Below, one piece after another: positions 43,201 to 52,529 of a DNA stretch of 64,000 nt. Both the position numbers and the translations under genes were made by a program. How positions within the stretch are numbered: position 1 is the stretch's first letter; each line of letters begins with the position of its first letter. The notes beneath the pieces are model-generated. The model searched no databases. It saw nothing but the letters and a program-made list of their open reading frames with translations, and was not told the origin of the DNA. Origin of the DNA: JACVRW01 sp963764665 (GTDB lineage: Bacteria; Actinomycetota; Thermoleophilia; Solirubrobacterales; Thermoleophilaceae); contig CAVXTL010000010.1 of NCBI GenBank assembly GCA_963764665.1, positions 140,135 through 204,134 on the forward strand, read 5' to 3'.

Positions 43201-43791
43201 ATGGCTGCCGTTGCGCTTGAACAGGACCTCAACGTCGGACCGCGCGTCCACGCGCTGCGCGAGGCGATGGACCTGTCGCTGCGCGATCTCGCGGGCCGCT
43301 CAGGGGTCTCCGCCCAGATGCTGAGCCAGGTGGAGCGCGGCGAGACGAGCCCGACGCTCTCGGTGGCCTCCCGGATCGCCACAGGGCTCGAGCTGACGCT
43401 CTCCCAGCTCCTGCGCCTGGACGAGAGCGGCTCGGTGACCGTGGTGCGGGCCGGGGAGCGGCTGGCCGGCGGCGCCTCGGAGCGCGGCCACGGCTGGGAG
43501 ATCCTCACGCCACCGCTGCCCGGCCAGCGTGCCGAGCTGTCCCTGCACCGCCTGGCGGCCGGGGCCGCCACCGGCGGGCCGAGCGATCCGCCGATGCACG
43601 AGCCGGGGAGCCGCGAGACGGCCGTGGTCATCGCGGGCCGGGTGCGACTGCTGTGCGACGGGGCCGCGCACGAGCTCGCCACGGGCGACGCCGTCACGTT
43701 CGACGCGGATCTGCCCCATCACTTCGAAAATCCCGGTGGCGACGACGCGCGCTTTCTCGCGGTCGTGGCCGCCGGCCTGAGGAGGTCCTGA
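43201..43791 (+). CDS. XRE-family regulator with C-terminal cupin
   Basis: 196 aa. N-terminal helix-turn-helix at residues about 12-66 (VHALREAMDLSLRDLAGRSGVS, MLSQVERGETSPTL) and a C-terminal cupin_2 barrel (ETAVVIAGRVRLLCDGAAHEL, FDADLPHHFENPGGDDARF). Such proteins sense a small ligand through the cupin and regulate nearby metabolic genes. The gene ends 3 nt before leuC, and the leuC Shine-Dalgarno (AGGAGGTCC) is its own last codons, so it is in the leuCD operon and may control it. The ligand is unknown. Confidence 0.85.
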   Translation: MAAVALEQDLNVGPRVHALREAMDLSLRDLAGRSGVSAQMLSQVERGETSPTLSVASRIATGLELTLSQLLRLDESGSVTVVRAGERLAGGASERGHGWEILTPPLPGQRAELSLHRLAAGAATGGPSDPPMHEPGSRETAVVIAGRVRLLCDGAAHELATGDAVTFDADLPHHFENPGGDDARFLAVVAAGLRRS

Positions 43792-43794
43792 CCG

Positions 43795-45159
43795 ATGGCC
43801 AAGACGATGCTCGACAAGATCTGGGAGCGCCACGAGGTCGACGACGGTCTCCTGTACATCGACCTCCACCTGGTGCACGAGGTCACGAGCCCGCAGGCGT
43901 TCGAGTCCCTGCGGCTGGCCGGGCGCACCGTTCGCCGGCCGGACCGCACGCTCGCGACCGCCGACCACAACGTGCCCACCGACGGGGCCACCGCCCTCCC
44001 GATGGTGTCCGACCCGCTCTCGCGCAAGCAGATCGGCACGCTGGAGGACAACTGCGCGCAGTTCGGGATCCCGATCCACTCGATCGGGTCCGAGAGCCAG
44101 GGCATCGTCCACGTGATCGGGCCGGAGCTGGGCGTCACGCAGCCGGGCATGACCATCGTCTGCGGCGACTCGCACACCTCCACGCACGGCGCGTTCGGCG
44201 CGCTCGCGTTCGGCATCGGCACGAGCGAGGTGGAGCACGTGCTGGCCACACAGACGCTCCAGCAGCGCAAGCCGCGCTCCATGCGGATCGCCTACTCCGG
44301 CGAGCTCCCCCCGGGGGTCACGGCCAAGGACCTGATCCTCGCCACGATCGGCCGGATCGGCGTGGACGGCGGCGTGGGCCACGTGATCGAGTACTCCGGT
44401 CCGGCCATCCAGGGCCTGTCGATGGAGGGCCGCATGACCATCTGCAACATGACCATCGAGGCGGGAGGACGCGCCGGCATGATCGCGCCCGACGACACCA
44501 CCTTCGAGTGGGTCCAGGGCCGCGCCGCCGCGCCCGAGCGCTTCGAGGAGGCCGTGGCCGAGTGGCGCGGACTGGCGAGCGACGACGGCGCGGCGTTCGA
44601 CACCGAGGTGTCCATCGACGCCGCGGCCATCTCACCGCAGGTCAGCTGGGGCACCAACCCGGCGATGGTGGTGGACGTGACGGCAGCCGTGCCCGAGCCG
44701 AGCAGCGACGGCGACCGTCGCGCGCTCGAGTACATGGGGCTCGAGGCGGGCACCCCGATCCAGGACATCCGGCTCGACCGGGTCTTCGTGGGCTCCTGCA
44801 CCAACTCACGGATCGGCGACCTCCGCGCGGCCGCCGAGATCGTCAGGGGGCGCAGGGTCGCGGGCTCGGTCGACGCGATGGTCGTGCCGGGATCCGCCAA
44901 GGTGAAGGCGCAGGCGGAGTCGGAGGGCCTGGACGAGGTGTTCAGGGACGCAGGCTTCGACTGGCGCTCGGCGGGGTGCTCCATGTGCCTCGGGATGAAC
45001 CCGGACACGCTGGAGCCGGGCGAGCGCTGCGCCTCGACCTCGAACCGCAACTTCGAGGGCCGGCAGGGCCGCGGGGGCCGCACGCACCTCGTGAGCCCGC
45101 AGATGGCCGCGGCTGCGGCGATCGAGGGCCGGTTCGTGGACATCCGGGAGTGGGCGTGA
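43795..45159 (+). CDS. leuC: 3-Isopropylmalate dehydratase large subunit
   Basis: 454 aa. Aconitase-family [4Fe-4S] enzyme; with LeuD it isomerises 2- to 3-isopropylmalate, and in the citramalate route also citramalate to methylmalate. Motifs: VCGDSHTSTHGAFGALAFGIGTSEV, cluster Cys in FVGSCTNSRIGDL and AGCSMCLGMNPD, and ASTSNRNFEGRQG. Strong Shine-Dalgarno. Stop overlaps the leuD GTG. Confidence 0.96.
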   Translation: MAKTMLDKIWERHEVDDGLLYIDLHLVHEVTSPQAFESLRLAGRTVRRPDRTLATADHNVPTDGATALPMVSDPLSRKQIGTLEDNCAQFGIPIHSIGSESQGIVHVIGPELGVTQPGMTIVCGDSHTSTHGAFGALAFGIGTSEVEHVLATQTLQQRKPRSMRIAYSGELPPGVTAKDLILATIGRIGVDGGVGHVIEYSGPAIQGLSMEGRMTICNMTIEAGGRAGMIAPDDTTFEWVQGRAAAPERFEEAVAEWRGLASDDGAAFDTEVSIDAAAISPQVSWGTNPAMVVDVTAAVPEPSSDGDRRALEYMGLEAGTPIQDIRLDRVFVGSCTNSRIGDLRAAAEIVRGRRVAGSVDAMVVPGSAKVKAQAESEGLDEVFRDAGFDWRSAGCSMCLGMNPDTLEPGERCASTSNRNFEGRQGRGGRTHLVSPQMAAAAAIEGRFVDIREWA

Positions 45160-45713
45160 AGGCTCTGAGCGTCATCGAGGGCGGGGTGTCGGTGCTCGAC
45201 CGCGACGACGTGGACACCGACCAGATCATGCCCAAGCAGTTCCTCAAGCGAATCGAGCGCACCGGCTTCGGCGAGTTCCTGTTCTACGACTGGGCCAAGC
45301 AGCCCGGCTGGCACCTGCCGCCCAACCCGATCCTGGTCACTGGGCGCAACTTCGGCTGCGGGTCGTCGCGCGAGCACGCGCCCTGGGGGCTCGAGGACTA
45401 CGGCTTCGAGGCCATCGTCGCGCCCAGCTACAGCGACATCTTCTTCTCCAACTGCACCAAGATCGGGCTGCTCCCGGTGGTGCTGCCCGAGGACGAGGTG
45501 AGGGCCCTGATGCAGAGCCGTAGCGCCCGCATCGACCTGGACGAGCAGACCGTCACGCACGGGGACACGGTGGCGCGCTTCGAAATCGACCAGGAGACCA
45601 AGCGCAGGCTGCTGGGCGGGCTCGACGACATAGGCGTCACCCTCCTCCAGAACGAGAAGATCACCGCGTACGAGCGCGATCGCGAGCGGACCGGCCCGCG
45701 CACCGCCGCATGA
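45156..45713 (+). CDS. leuD: 3-Isopropylmalate dehydratase small subunit
   Basis: 185 aa, GTG start in GTGA overlap with leuC. Swivel domain of isopropylmalate isomerase: DVDTDQIMPKQFL, GRNFGCGSSREHAPW (substrate-binding) and IVAPSYSDIFFSNCTKIGLLPV. Its stop overlaps the ATG of the methyltransferase. Confidence 0.96.
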   Translation: MKALSVIEGGVSVLDRDDVDTDQIMPKQFLKRIERTGFGEFLFYDWAKQPGWHLPPNPILVTGRNFGCGSSREHAPWGLEDYGFEAIVAPSYSDIFFSNCTKIGLLPVVLPEDEVRALMQSRSARIDLDEQTVTHGDTVARFEIDQETKRRLLGGLDDIGVTLLQNEKITAYERDRERTGPRTAA

Positions 45714-46483
45714 GCACCGGCTCCGGCGCCCGCGACTGGGACGCCGAGAGCTACGACCGCGTCTCCACCCCGCAGCTCGAGATGGCACTGCCGGTGCTCG
45801 ACCGGCTGCCGCTCTCGGGCCACGAGACGGTGCTCGACGCCGGCTGCGGCTCCGGGCGGGTGACCGCCGTTCTGCTGGAGCGCGTTCCCCAGGGAGCCGT
45901 CGTGGCCGCGGACGCCGCGCCGTCGATGGTCGACCAGGCGCTGGAGCGCTTCGCGTCCGAGCCGCGCGTGCAGGTGCTCGACCCCGTCAGCCTCACCGAG
46001 CTCGAGCTCTCGGAGCGTGTGGACGGCGTCTTCTCCAACGCCGTGTTCCACTGGATCAAGGATCACGACGCGCTGTTCGAGCGCCTCCACGCAGCGCTCA
46101 GACCCGGCGCGCCGCTGGTGGCCCAGTGCGGCGGCCGGGGCAACATCGACGTCTTCAGGCGCCTGGCGGACGAGGTGGCCGCCGAGCCGCCCTACGCCGA
46201 GCACATGAGCGCGTTCGAGGGCCCGTGGAACTACGCCGATCCCGCCGAGACGGAGGAGCGGCTGCTCCGAGCCGGGTTCGGCCACGTGCGCTGCTGGCTG
46301 GAGCCCTGGCCGGTGAACCCGCGCGAGCCGCTCGAGTACGCGAGCACGGTGTGTCTCGGCAATCACCTGCAGGAGCTCCCCGAGGAGCTGCGCGAGCCCT
46401 TCGCAGCGGAGGTGGTTCGCCGCTCCGGCAAGCCGTTCCGGCTCGACTACGTGCGCCTGAACATCACCGCCCGAGCCCGCTGA
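45710..46483 (+). CDS. SAM-dependent methyltransferase, trans-aconitate methyltransferase-like
   Basis: 257 aa. Class I methyltransferase: SAM motif VLDAGCGSGRVTAVLL at residues about 40-55, VVAADAAPSMVDQA, then NAVFHWIKDHDALF and a large C-terminal part as in Tam proteins. Tam enzymes methylate trans-aconitate and related dead-end acids; fungal homologues also act on 3-isopropylmalate. Translational coupling to leuD suggests it repairs or detoxifies by-products of LeuCD, but this is inference. Confidence 0.75.
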   Translation: MSTGSGARDWDAESYDRVSTPQLEMALPVLDRLPLSGHETVLDAGCGSGRVTAVLLERVPQGAVVAADAAPSMVDQALERFASEPRVQVLDPVSLTELELSERVDGVFSNAVFHWIKDHDALFERLHAALRPGAPLVAQCGGRGNIDVFRRLADEVAAEPPYAEHMSAFEGPWNYADPAETEERLLRAGFGHVRCWLEPWPVNPREPLEYASTVCLGNHLQELPEELREPFAAEVVRRSGKPFRLDYVRLNITARAR

Positions 46484-46559
46484 CGCATCGTTCCGCCCGC
46501 TTTTGGGTACTGAGGAGTTTGCGGTAGGGGAATGTCGATCGACCAGTGGGGAGATGTTC

Positions 46560-47393
46560 ATGCCCAGAACAAGGGCTCTCGTAGTCGCAGCCGTGTCCGC
46601 GCTCGCAATCGCAGCCGTGCTGCCGGCAGCCGCCGGCGCCTGGGCTCCGGCCGCCACAGCCACCATCCACCCGGGCGTGCAGACGCTCACGGCGGGCGGT
46701 CAGTGCACCGCGAACTTCATCTACACGGACTCCGCCGGTACCTACATCGGACAGGCCGCGCACTGCTCCAGCACCGGTGAGGCCACGGACACCGACGGCT
46801 GTCTCGCGGGGACCCTCCCGCTCGGCACGCCAGTCGAGATCACCGGCGCCAGCAGGCCCGGCACGCTCGTCTACAGCTCCTGGGTCACGATGCAGGCGAA
46901 CGGCGAGACCGATCCCGACACCTGCGCCTACAACGACCTGGCGCTCGTGAAGATCGACCCGGCCGACGTGGGCAAGGTCAACCCGTCCGTGCCCGGCTTC
47001 GGCGGGCCCACCGGTATCGGTGGCCCCTCGGCCGCGCTCGACGACGTCTACTCCTACGGGAACTCCTCGCTGCGCTTCGGAATCACCTTCCTGAGCCCCA
47101 AGTTCGGCAAGGTCGTCTCGACCGAGGGCGGCGGCTGGAGCCGCACCGTGTACACGATCACCCCGGGCATCCCCGGCGACTCCGGCAGCGGCTTCCTGAA
47201 CGCGTCCGGCCAGGCCATCGGGACGCTCTCCACGGTCGCCATCGCGCCGCTCCCCGCATCCAACGGGGTCGGTGACCTGGGCCGCGAGCTTGCCTACGCC
47301 CGTGCGAACAGCTCGTTCTCGGGCGTGCAGCTGGCGAACGGAACGGAGGCCTTCACGCCGGACGTGGTCGGAGCCATCGCCGGGGCCGGATAA
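46560..47393 (+). CDS. Secreted trypsin-like serine protease
   Basis: 277 aa from ATG 46560, 6 nt after GGGGAG (ATG 46554 is also possible). Residues 1-27 form a signal peptide (RALVVAAVSALAIAAVLPAAAG). PA-clan protease pattern: His68 in GQAAHCSS, Asp126 in AYNDLALVKI and Ser208 in GIPGDSGSGFLN. Cys residues could give disulfides. Likely an extracellular peptidase of the S1 type. It sits between the leuCD operon and leuB without functional link. Confidence 0.83.
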   Translation: MPRTRALVVAAVSALAIAAVLPAAAGAWAPAATATIHPGVQTLTAGGQCTANFIYTDSAGTYIGQAAHCSSTGEATDTDGCLAGTLPLGTPVEITGASRPGTLVYSSWVTMQANGETDPDTCAYNDLALVKIDPADVGKVNPSVPGFGGPTGIGGPSAALDDVYSYGNSSLRFGITFLSPKFGKVVSTEGGGWSRTVYTITPGIPGDSGSGFLNASGQAIGTLSTVAIAPLPASNGVGDLGRELAYARANSSFSGVQLANGTEAFTPDVVGAIAGAG

Positions 47394-47403
47394 CGGAATC
47401 CCA

Positions 47404-47409
47404 TACCGT
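47404..47409 (+). promoter_or_regulatory. -10 box of leuB
   Basis: TACCGT, 7 nt before the TTG start of leuB; leaderless geometry and no Shine-Dalgarno. Confidence 0.5.
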
Positions 47410-47416
47410 TCCGCGC

Positions 47417-48442
47417 TTGGCGCGGAAGATCGCAACGCTTCCCGGCGACGGGATTGGACCTGAGATCACGGCCGCGGCGCGCGAACTGCTCGCCGCGGTC
47501 GGCGATTTCGAGCTCGAGGAGCACCTCATGGGCGGCGTTTCCATCGACGCCCACGGGGTCGCGCTCACCGACGAAGTCCTGGAGGCCTGCCGGTCGGCCG
47601 ACGCAGTCCTGCTGGCGGCTGTAGGCGGCCCGAAATGGGACACGACCGACCCCGCCAAGCCGCGACCGGAGCAGGGTCTGCTCGGTCTCAGGAAGGGCCT
47701 CGGGCTGTTCGCGAACCTCCGCCCGGTGCGGCCGAGCCCCGCGCTCATCGACGCCAGCCCGCTCAAGCCCGAGCGCATCGAGGGCACCGACCTGCTCGTG
47801 GTGCGCGAGCTGACTGGGGGCATCTACTTCGGCGACTCCGGACGCGACGGCGACCGCGCCCACGACGACTGCGCCTACACGGTCGCGGAGATCGAGCGGA
47901 TCGCCCGGGTGGCGTTCGGATCGGCGCGCACCCACGTTACGAGCGTGGACAAGGCCAACGTGATGGAGACCTCGCGGCTCTGGCGCGAGACGGTCACCCG
48001 CCTCCACGACGAGGAGTTCCCGGACATCCCGCTCGATCACCTGCTGGTGGACAACGCGGCGATGCAATTGGTGGCGCGACCGGCCCAGTTCGACGTGATC
48101 GTCACGGAGAACCTCTTCGGGGACATCCTGAGCGACGAGGCGGCGATGCTCACGGGCTCGCTGGGGATGCTTCCCAGCGCCTCGATCGGCGACGGCGGAC
48201 CGGGCGTGTTCGAGCCCGTGCACGGGTCCGCGCCGGACATCGCGGGCACCGGAACGGCGAACCCGCTGGCGATGTTCGGATCGGTCGCGCTGATGCTCCG
48301 GCACGGACTGGCTATGGAGTCCGAGGCGGCCGGGATAGAATCGGCCATCGATCGCGCGCTTGAGCAGGGCATTCGCACGCCCGACCTCGGTGGCGACTCG
48401 ACCACAGAGGACGTCACCAGGGCCGTCCTCGCAAGTCTCTGA
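47417..48442 (+). CDS. leuB: 3-Isopropylmalate dehydrogenase
   Basis: 341 aa, TTG start. NAD-dependent oxidative decarboxylation of 3-isopropylmalate in leucine synthesis; probably also of methylmalate in the citramalate route. Motifs: LPGDGIGPEI, VRELTGGIYFGD, SVDKANVMETS, LVDNAAMQLV, and TENLFGDILSDEAAMLTGSLGMLPSAS with the metal-binding Asp residues; VFEPVHGSAPDIAG binds NAD. First gene of leuB-ilvE-cimA. Confidence 0.95.
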   Translation: MARKIATLPGDGIGPEITAAARELLAAVGDFELEEHLMGGVSIDAHGVALTDEVLEACRSADAVLLAAVGGPKWDTTDPAKPRPEQGLLGLRKGLGLFANLRPVRPSPALIDASPLKPERIEGTDLLVVRELTGGIYFGDSGRDGDRAHDDCAYTVAEIERIARVAFGSARTHVTSVDKANVMETSRLWRETVTRLHDEEFPDIPLDHLLVDNAAMQLVARPAQFDVIVTENLFGDILSDEAAMLTGSLGMLPSASIGDGGPGVFEPVHGSAPDIAGTGTANPLAMFGSVALMLRHGLAMESEAAGIESAIDRALEQGIRTPDLGGDSTTEDVTRAVLASL

Positions 48443-48460
48443 CGGGAAGGACGGGAGCAC

Positions 48461-49387
48461 GTGGACACCGCCGACCTCATCTGGCTGAACGGGGAGTTCG
48501 TCGCCTGGGAGGACGCGAAGGTACACGTGCTCACGCACGCGATGCATTACGGGACCGGCGTCTTCGAGGGCATCCGGGCCTACGAGACCGAGCGCGGCAC
48601 CGCGATCTTCCGCCACGACGACCACCTGCGCCGGCTCGAGCAGTCGGCCAAGCTCTACTACATGGATCTCCCGTTCACGCGGGCGGTCCTGCGCGAGGCC
48701 ACGCATGAGCTGATCGTGCGCAACGGCTTCAAGAGCTGTTACATCCGCCCGCTCGTCTACCGCGGGCACGGCCCGATGGGGCTCAACCCGCTGGACAACC
48801 CGGTGGAGGCCACGATCGCGGTCTGGCAGTGGGCGCCGTACCTGGGGGAGGACGGCAAGAAGAACGGCGTCCGCGCCCGGGTGTCGTCGTACAGGCGCAT
48901 CTCGGCCGACTCGCTGATCCCGCACTCGAAGGCCTCCGGCCAGTACCTGAACTCGGTGCTGGCCAAGATCGAGGCCACCAAGTCGGGCTACGACGAGGGC
49001 ATCCTCCTCGACGACAAGGGCAACGTGTGCGAGGGCACCGGCGAGAACGTGTTCGTGATCAAGGACGGGGTCGTCTACACCCCGCCACAGGCCGCGAGCA
49101 TCCTCGACGGGATCAACCGCAAGTCGGCGATCCAGATCGCCCGCGACCTTGGGCACGAGGTCGTGGAGCGCGACATGGCGCGCGCCGAGCTGGCGCTGGC
49201 CGACGAGGTCTTCCTCACCGGCACCGCCGCGGAGCTCACGCCGCTGCGCGAGATCGACGACATCGAGATCGGGCCGCCCGGGCCGATCACCCAGGAGATC
49301 CAGCGGGTCTTCGACGACGCCCTCCACGGGCGCGACGCGCGCTACGCGGACTGGCTCGATCTGGTGCCGGTACCATCGCGGGCGTGA
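48461..49387 (+). CDS. ilvE: Branched-chain amino acid aminotransferase
   Basis: 308 aa, GTG start after a weak GGGAG. Fold type IV PLP enzyme for the last step of Leu, Ile and Val synthesis. Motifs: ALTHAMHYGTGVFEGIR-type N-terminus (VLTHAMHYGTGVFEGIRAY), PLP lysine in IPHSKASGQYLNSVLAK, EGTGENVFVI and EVFLTGTAAELTP. Confidence 0.95.
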   Translation: MDTADLIWLNGEFVAWEDAKVHVLTHAMHYGTGVFEGIRAYETERGTAIFRHDDHLRRLEQSAKLYYMDLPFTRAVLREATHELIVRNGFKSCYIRPLVYRGHGPMGLNPLDNPVEATIAVWQWAPYLGEDGKKNGVRARVSSYRRISADSLIPHSKASGQYLNSVLAKIEATKSGYDEGILLDDKGNVCEGTGENVFVIKDGVVYTPPQAASILDGINRKSAIQIARDLGHEVVERDMARAELALADEVFLTGTAAELTPLREIDDIEIGPPGPITQEIQRVFDDALHGRDARYADWLDLVPVPSRA

Positions 49388-49468
49388 ACGCCACGCGCGA
49401 CGAGCGAATTAGGTAGGCGGCCCGCCGCCGTCTGTCCGCTCGTTCCCGTAAACCGAAAGGCGTTCGAA

Positions 49469-51046
49469 ATGACACAGAAGGTCCTGGTCTACGACACCAC
49501 CCTGCGTGACGGCATGCAGGGCGAGGGCATGTCGCTCTCCGCCGGCGAGAAGCTGCGTGTGGCGCATGCGCTCGACGCGCTCGGCGTGCACCTGATCGAG
49601 GCCGGCTTCCCGGCGTCGAATCCCAAGGAGGAGGAGCTCTTCGAGCTGCTCTCCCGCGAGCGCTTCGAGAACGCGGAGGTGGCGGCCTTCGGCATGACCC
49701 GGCGGCGCGACGTGAGTGCCTCCGACGACCCTGCCCTCAGGCTCCTGGCGGACTCCTTCGCGCCGGTCTGCACGCTGGTGGGCAAGACGTGGTCGCTTCA
49801 CCTGGAGAAGGTCACGAAGGTGGACCCCGAGGAGAACCTGCGGATGATCGCGGACTCGGTGGCATTCCTGGTGGGCGAGGGCAAGCGGGTGGTCTACGAC
49901 GCGGAGCACTTCTTCGACGCCTGGCGCGACGATGCCGCCTACGCGCTGCGCTGCCTCCGGGCCGCCGCGGACGCAGGTGCCGAGAACGTCACGCTCTGCG
50001 ACACGAACGGCTCCTCGCTGCCGGGCGAGGTGGCCCTGGCCACCGCCGCGGTGGTCGTTGAGCTCGACGGGGTCCAGGTGGGCATCCACACCCACGACGA
50101 CGCCGGCTGCGGCGTGGCCAACTCGCTCGTTGCCGTCGAGGCCGGCGCGCGCATGGTCCAGGGCACGATCAACGGCTACGGGGAGCGCTGCGGGAACGCC
50201 AACCTCGTGTCGATCCTGCCGGCGCTGGAGCTCAAGCTGGGCTACGAGTCGATCGGCCGCGAGCGGCTGCGCACGCTCACCGAGACGGCGCACCTGGTGG
50301 ACGAGCTCTGCAACGTCACGCCGAACCCGAACCAGCCCTACGTCGGCGCCAACGCGTTCGCCCACAAGGGCGGCATGCACGTGGCCGGCGTGAACGTGGA
50401 CGCGCGCACGTTCGAGCATCTCGACCCGGCCGAGGTGGGCGCGGACCGGCGCGTGCTCGTGTCCGAGCTGTCGGGCAAGGGCACCGTGCAGGCGCGGGCG
50501 AGCGTGGACGACAAGACGGCTGGGCGGGTGGTGGAGCGCGTCAAGGAGCTCGAGAGCCGCGGCTACCAGTTCGAGGCCGCCGACGGCTCCTTCGACCTCC
50601 TCATCCGCAAGGAGACCGGCGAGTACGAGCCGCTGTTCCGTCTCGAGGCCTGGCGGGCGATCGTCGAGAAGCGCGAGGACGGCCGCGTGCAGACGGAGGC
50701 CACCATCAAGATCTGGGTCGACGGCGAGCGCTACGTCAAGACGGCCGAGGGCAACGGCCCGGTGCACGCGCTCGACAAGGCGCTGCGCGCCGCGATCGGG
50801 GAGCGCTACCCCCACATCCGCGACATCCAGCTCGTGAACTTCAAGGTGCGCATCCTCGACGAGGTCAAGGGCACTGCCGCGGTCACGCGCGTGCTGCTCG
50901 ACGCCAGCGACGGCCGCGACACCTGGGGGTCGATCGGAGTCTCCGAGAACATCATCGAAGCCAGCTGGGAGGCGCTCGTGGACTCGCTCGAGGCCGGCAT
51001 GCTTCCCACGCGGGCGGGCAGGCCCCGCCCGCACGTGGTGGCGTGA
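49469..51046 (+). CDS. cimA: (R)-Citramalate synthase
   Basis: 525 aa. DRE-TIM enzyme of the LeuA family: YDTTLRDGMQGEGMSLSAGEK (M-Q-G-E in place of the E-Q-S-P of LeuA), CDTNGSSLPGE, HTHDDAGCGVANSL and GERCGNANL, features of bacterial citramalate synthase type. It joins pyruvate and acetyl-CoA to give 2-ketobutyrate for isoleucine without threonine deaminase. It carries a C-terminal LeuA-type allosteric domain. ATG has GAAAGG 10 nt upstream; the stop overlaps the next GTG. Confidence 0.92.
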   Translation: MTQKVLVYDTTLRDGMQGEGMSLSAGEKLRVAHALDALGVHLIEAGFPASNPKEEELFELLSRERFENAEVAAFGMTRRRDVSASDDPALRLLADSFAPVCTLVGKTWSLHLEKVTKVDPEENLRMIADSVAFLVGEGKRVVYDAEHFFDAWRDDAAYALRCLRAAADAGAENVTLCDTNGSSLPGEVALATAAVVVELDGVQVGIHTHDDAGCGVANSLVAVEAGARMVQGTINGYGERCGNANLVSILPALELKLGYESIGRERLRTLTETAHLVDELCNVTPNPNQPYVGANAFAHKGGMHVAGVNVDARTFEHLDPAEVGADRRVLVSELSGKGTVQARASVDDKTAGRVVERVKELESRGYQFEAADGSFDLLIRKETGEYEPLFRLEAWRAIVEKREDGRVQTEATIKIWVDGERYVKTAEGNGPVHALDKALRAAIGERYPHIRDIQLVNFKVRILDEVKGTAAVTRVLLDASDGRDTWGSIGVSENIIEASWEALVDSLEAGMLPTRAGRPRPHVVA

Positions 51047-52180
51047 CCGACCGGATCCCGCTCGCGCGCCCGCTGGTCGGCGAGCGCGAGGAGCAGGCGG
51101 TGCTCGAGACACTGCGCTCCGGGCAGCTGTCGCTGGGGCCGCGGCTGGAGGAGTTCGAGACCGCGCTCGGCGCGCGCCTGGGGGCGCGCCACGTGTCTGC
51201 GGTGTCGAGCGGCACGGCCGGCCTCCACCTGGCGATCCGCGCCGCGGGGGTGCGAGTCCGGGGACGAGGTGGTGACCACGCCGTTCAGCTTCGTGGCGTC
51301 GGCCAACTGCCTGCTCTACGAGGGCGCCCGGCCGGTCTTCTGCGACATCGACCCGCGCACCCTCAACATCGACCCCGTGGCGGCCGCGAGCGCTATCGGC
51401 GAGCGCACGACCGGGCTGCTGCCCGTCCACATCTTCGGCTACCCCGCCGACATGCCGGCGCTCGAGCGAATCGCCGCCGACCGTTCGCTCTGGATCGTGG
51501 AGGACGCCTGCGAGGCGCTCGGCGCCGTGCACGCCGACGGCGCGCCGGTGGGCGCGCGCGGCAACCTCTCCGTGTTCGGCTTCTACCCGAACAAGCAGCT
51601 GACCACGGGGGAGGGGGGAGCCGTGATCGCCCCGGACCGCGAGGCGAAGGAGCGCATCGACTCCGAGCGCAACCAGGGCCGCGCTCCGGACATGGGCTGG
51701 CTCGACCACGACCGGCTCGGCTTCAACTACCGCCTGGACGACCTGTCCTGCGCCCTCGGGGTCGCTCAGCTGGAGCGCCTGGACGAGATGCTCGCCGAGC
51801 GCGCGCGCGTGGCCGCGCTCTACTCGGAGGCGCTCGCGGACGTGGAGGGGCTCGTGCTTCCCTGCCCCGATGCCGGCGGCGACCGGCGCAGCTGGTTCGT
51901 CTACGTGGTCCAGCTCCCGCCCGGCGTGGACCGCGACGGCGCGGTGCTGGCGCTGCGCGCGCGCGGCGTGGACTCGAAGCCCTACCTCCCCGCCATCCAC
52001 CTCTACAGCTTCTACCGCGAGCGCTTCGGCCACCGCGAGGGGGAGTTCCCGGTCTGCGAGGACGTGGCGCGCCGCTCGCTGGCCCTGCCCTTCTTCCCGG
52101 GGCTCACCGATTCGGAGGTCGAGCGGGTCGTCGAGGCGGTCCGTGCCGTGGCTACCGAAGGCGTCACCGCCTACCGATAA
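51043..52180 (+). pseudogene. DegT/DnrJ/EryC1 aminotransferase, frameshifted near 51246
   Basis: PLP-dependent sugar aminotransferase family (nucleotide-sugar amination for polysaccharide or glycoprotein). Frame 1 from GTG 51043 encodes RIPLARPLVGEREEQAVLE, VSSGTAGLHLAIRAAG; then the frame must shift, continuing SGDEVVTTPFSFVASANCLL, VEDACEALGA, FGFYPNKQLTTGEGG with the PLP lysine, and NYRLDDLSCALG, to TAA 52178-52180. One extra G in the G5 run 51246-51250 explains it. Corrected length about 378 aa. As with folD, a sequencing indel is likely. No glycan cluster is adjacent. Confidence 0.85.
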
Positions 52181-52187
52181 GGGAGAC

Positions 52188-52529
52188 ATGAGCTCGCGAT
52201 CGGCGAAAGACGCCCGCGCCTCATTCCTCTGGGGCCTCGTGGTCTTCGCCATGGCGCTCGCGGCTCCCGTGTTGCTCTGGCACCGCGCCATCTCCGAGAT
52301 GGCCGACGACTTCCACCTCGACGCGGGCTACCTCATCACGGGCTGGATGGGCTACGGGCTGATCGCGCTGGGTCTCCTGCTGCTCGTGCCCGTGGTCCTG
52401 TCCGTGGGCAGGTCCCCCGACAGCCGGCTCTACCCGCGCTCGCGCAACGTGTTCCTCGGCTGGGGCACGACGCTCTACCTGCTCGGCACCGCCCTGGCGA
52501 GCATCGTCGGCTCGGCCGTCGGCACCTAG
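52188..52529 (+). CDS. Small membrane protein with three helices
   Basis: 113 aa, ATG after AGGGAG. Hydrophobic segments at about residues 13-30, 47-70 and 89-108. No family is recognised. The TAG stop at 52527-52529 is reused as the start of the argH -10 box. Confidence 0.65.
   Translation: MSSRSAKDARASFLWGLVVFAMALAAPVLLWHRAISEMADDFHLDAGYLITGWMGYGLIALGLLLLVPVVLSVGRSPDSRLYPRSRNVFLGWGTTLYLLGTALASIVGSAVGT

Noticed and set aside
49409..52291. 960-codon minus-strand open frame
   Set aside because: It lies antisense to cimA and the DegT gene, has His/Val/Arg-rich shadow composition and no recognisable domain.
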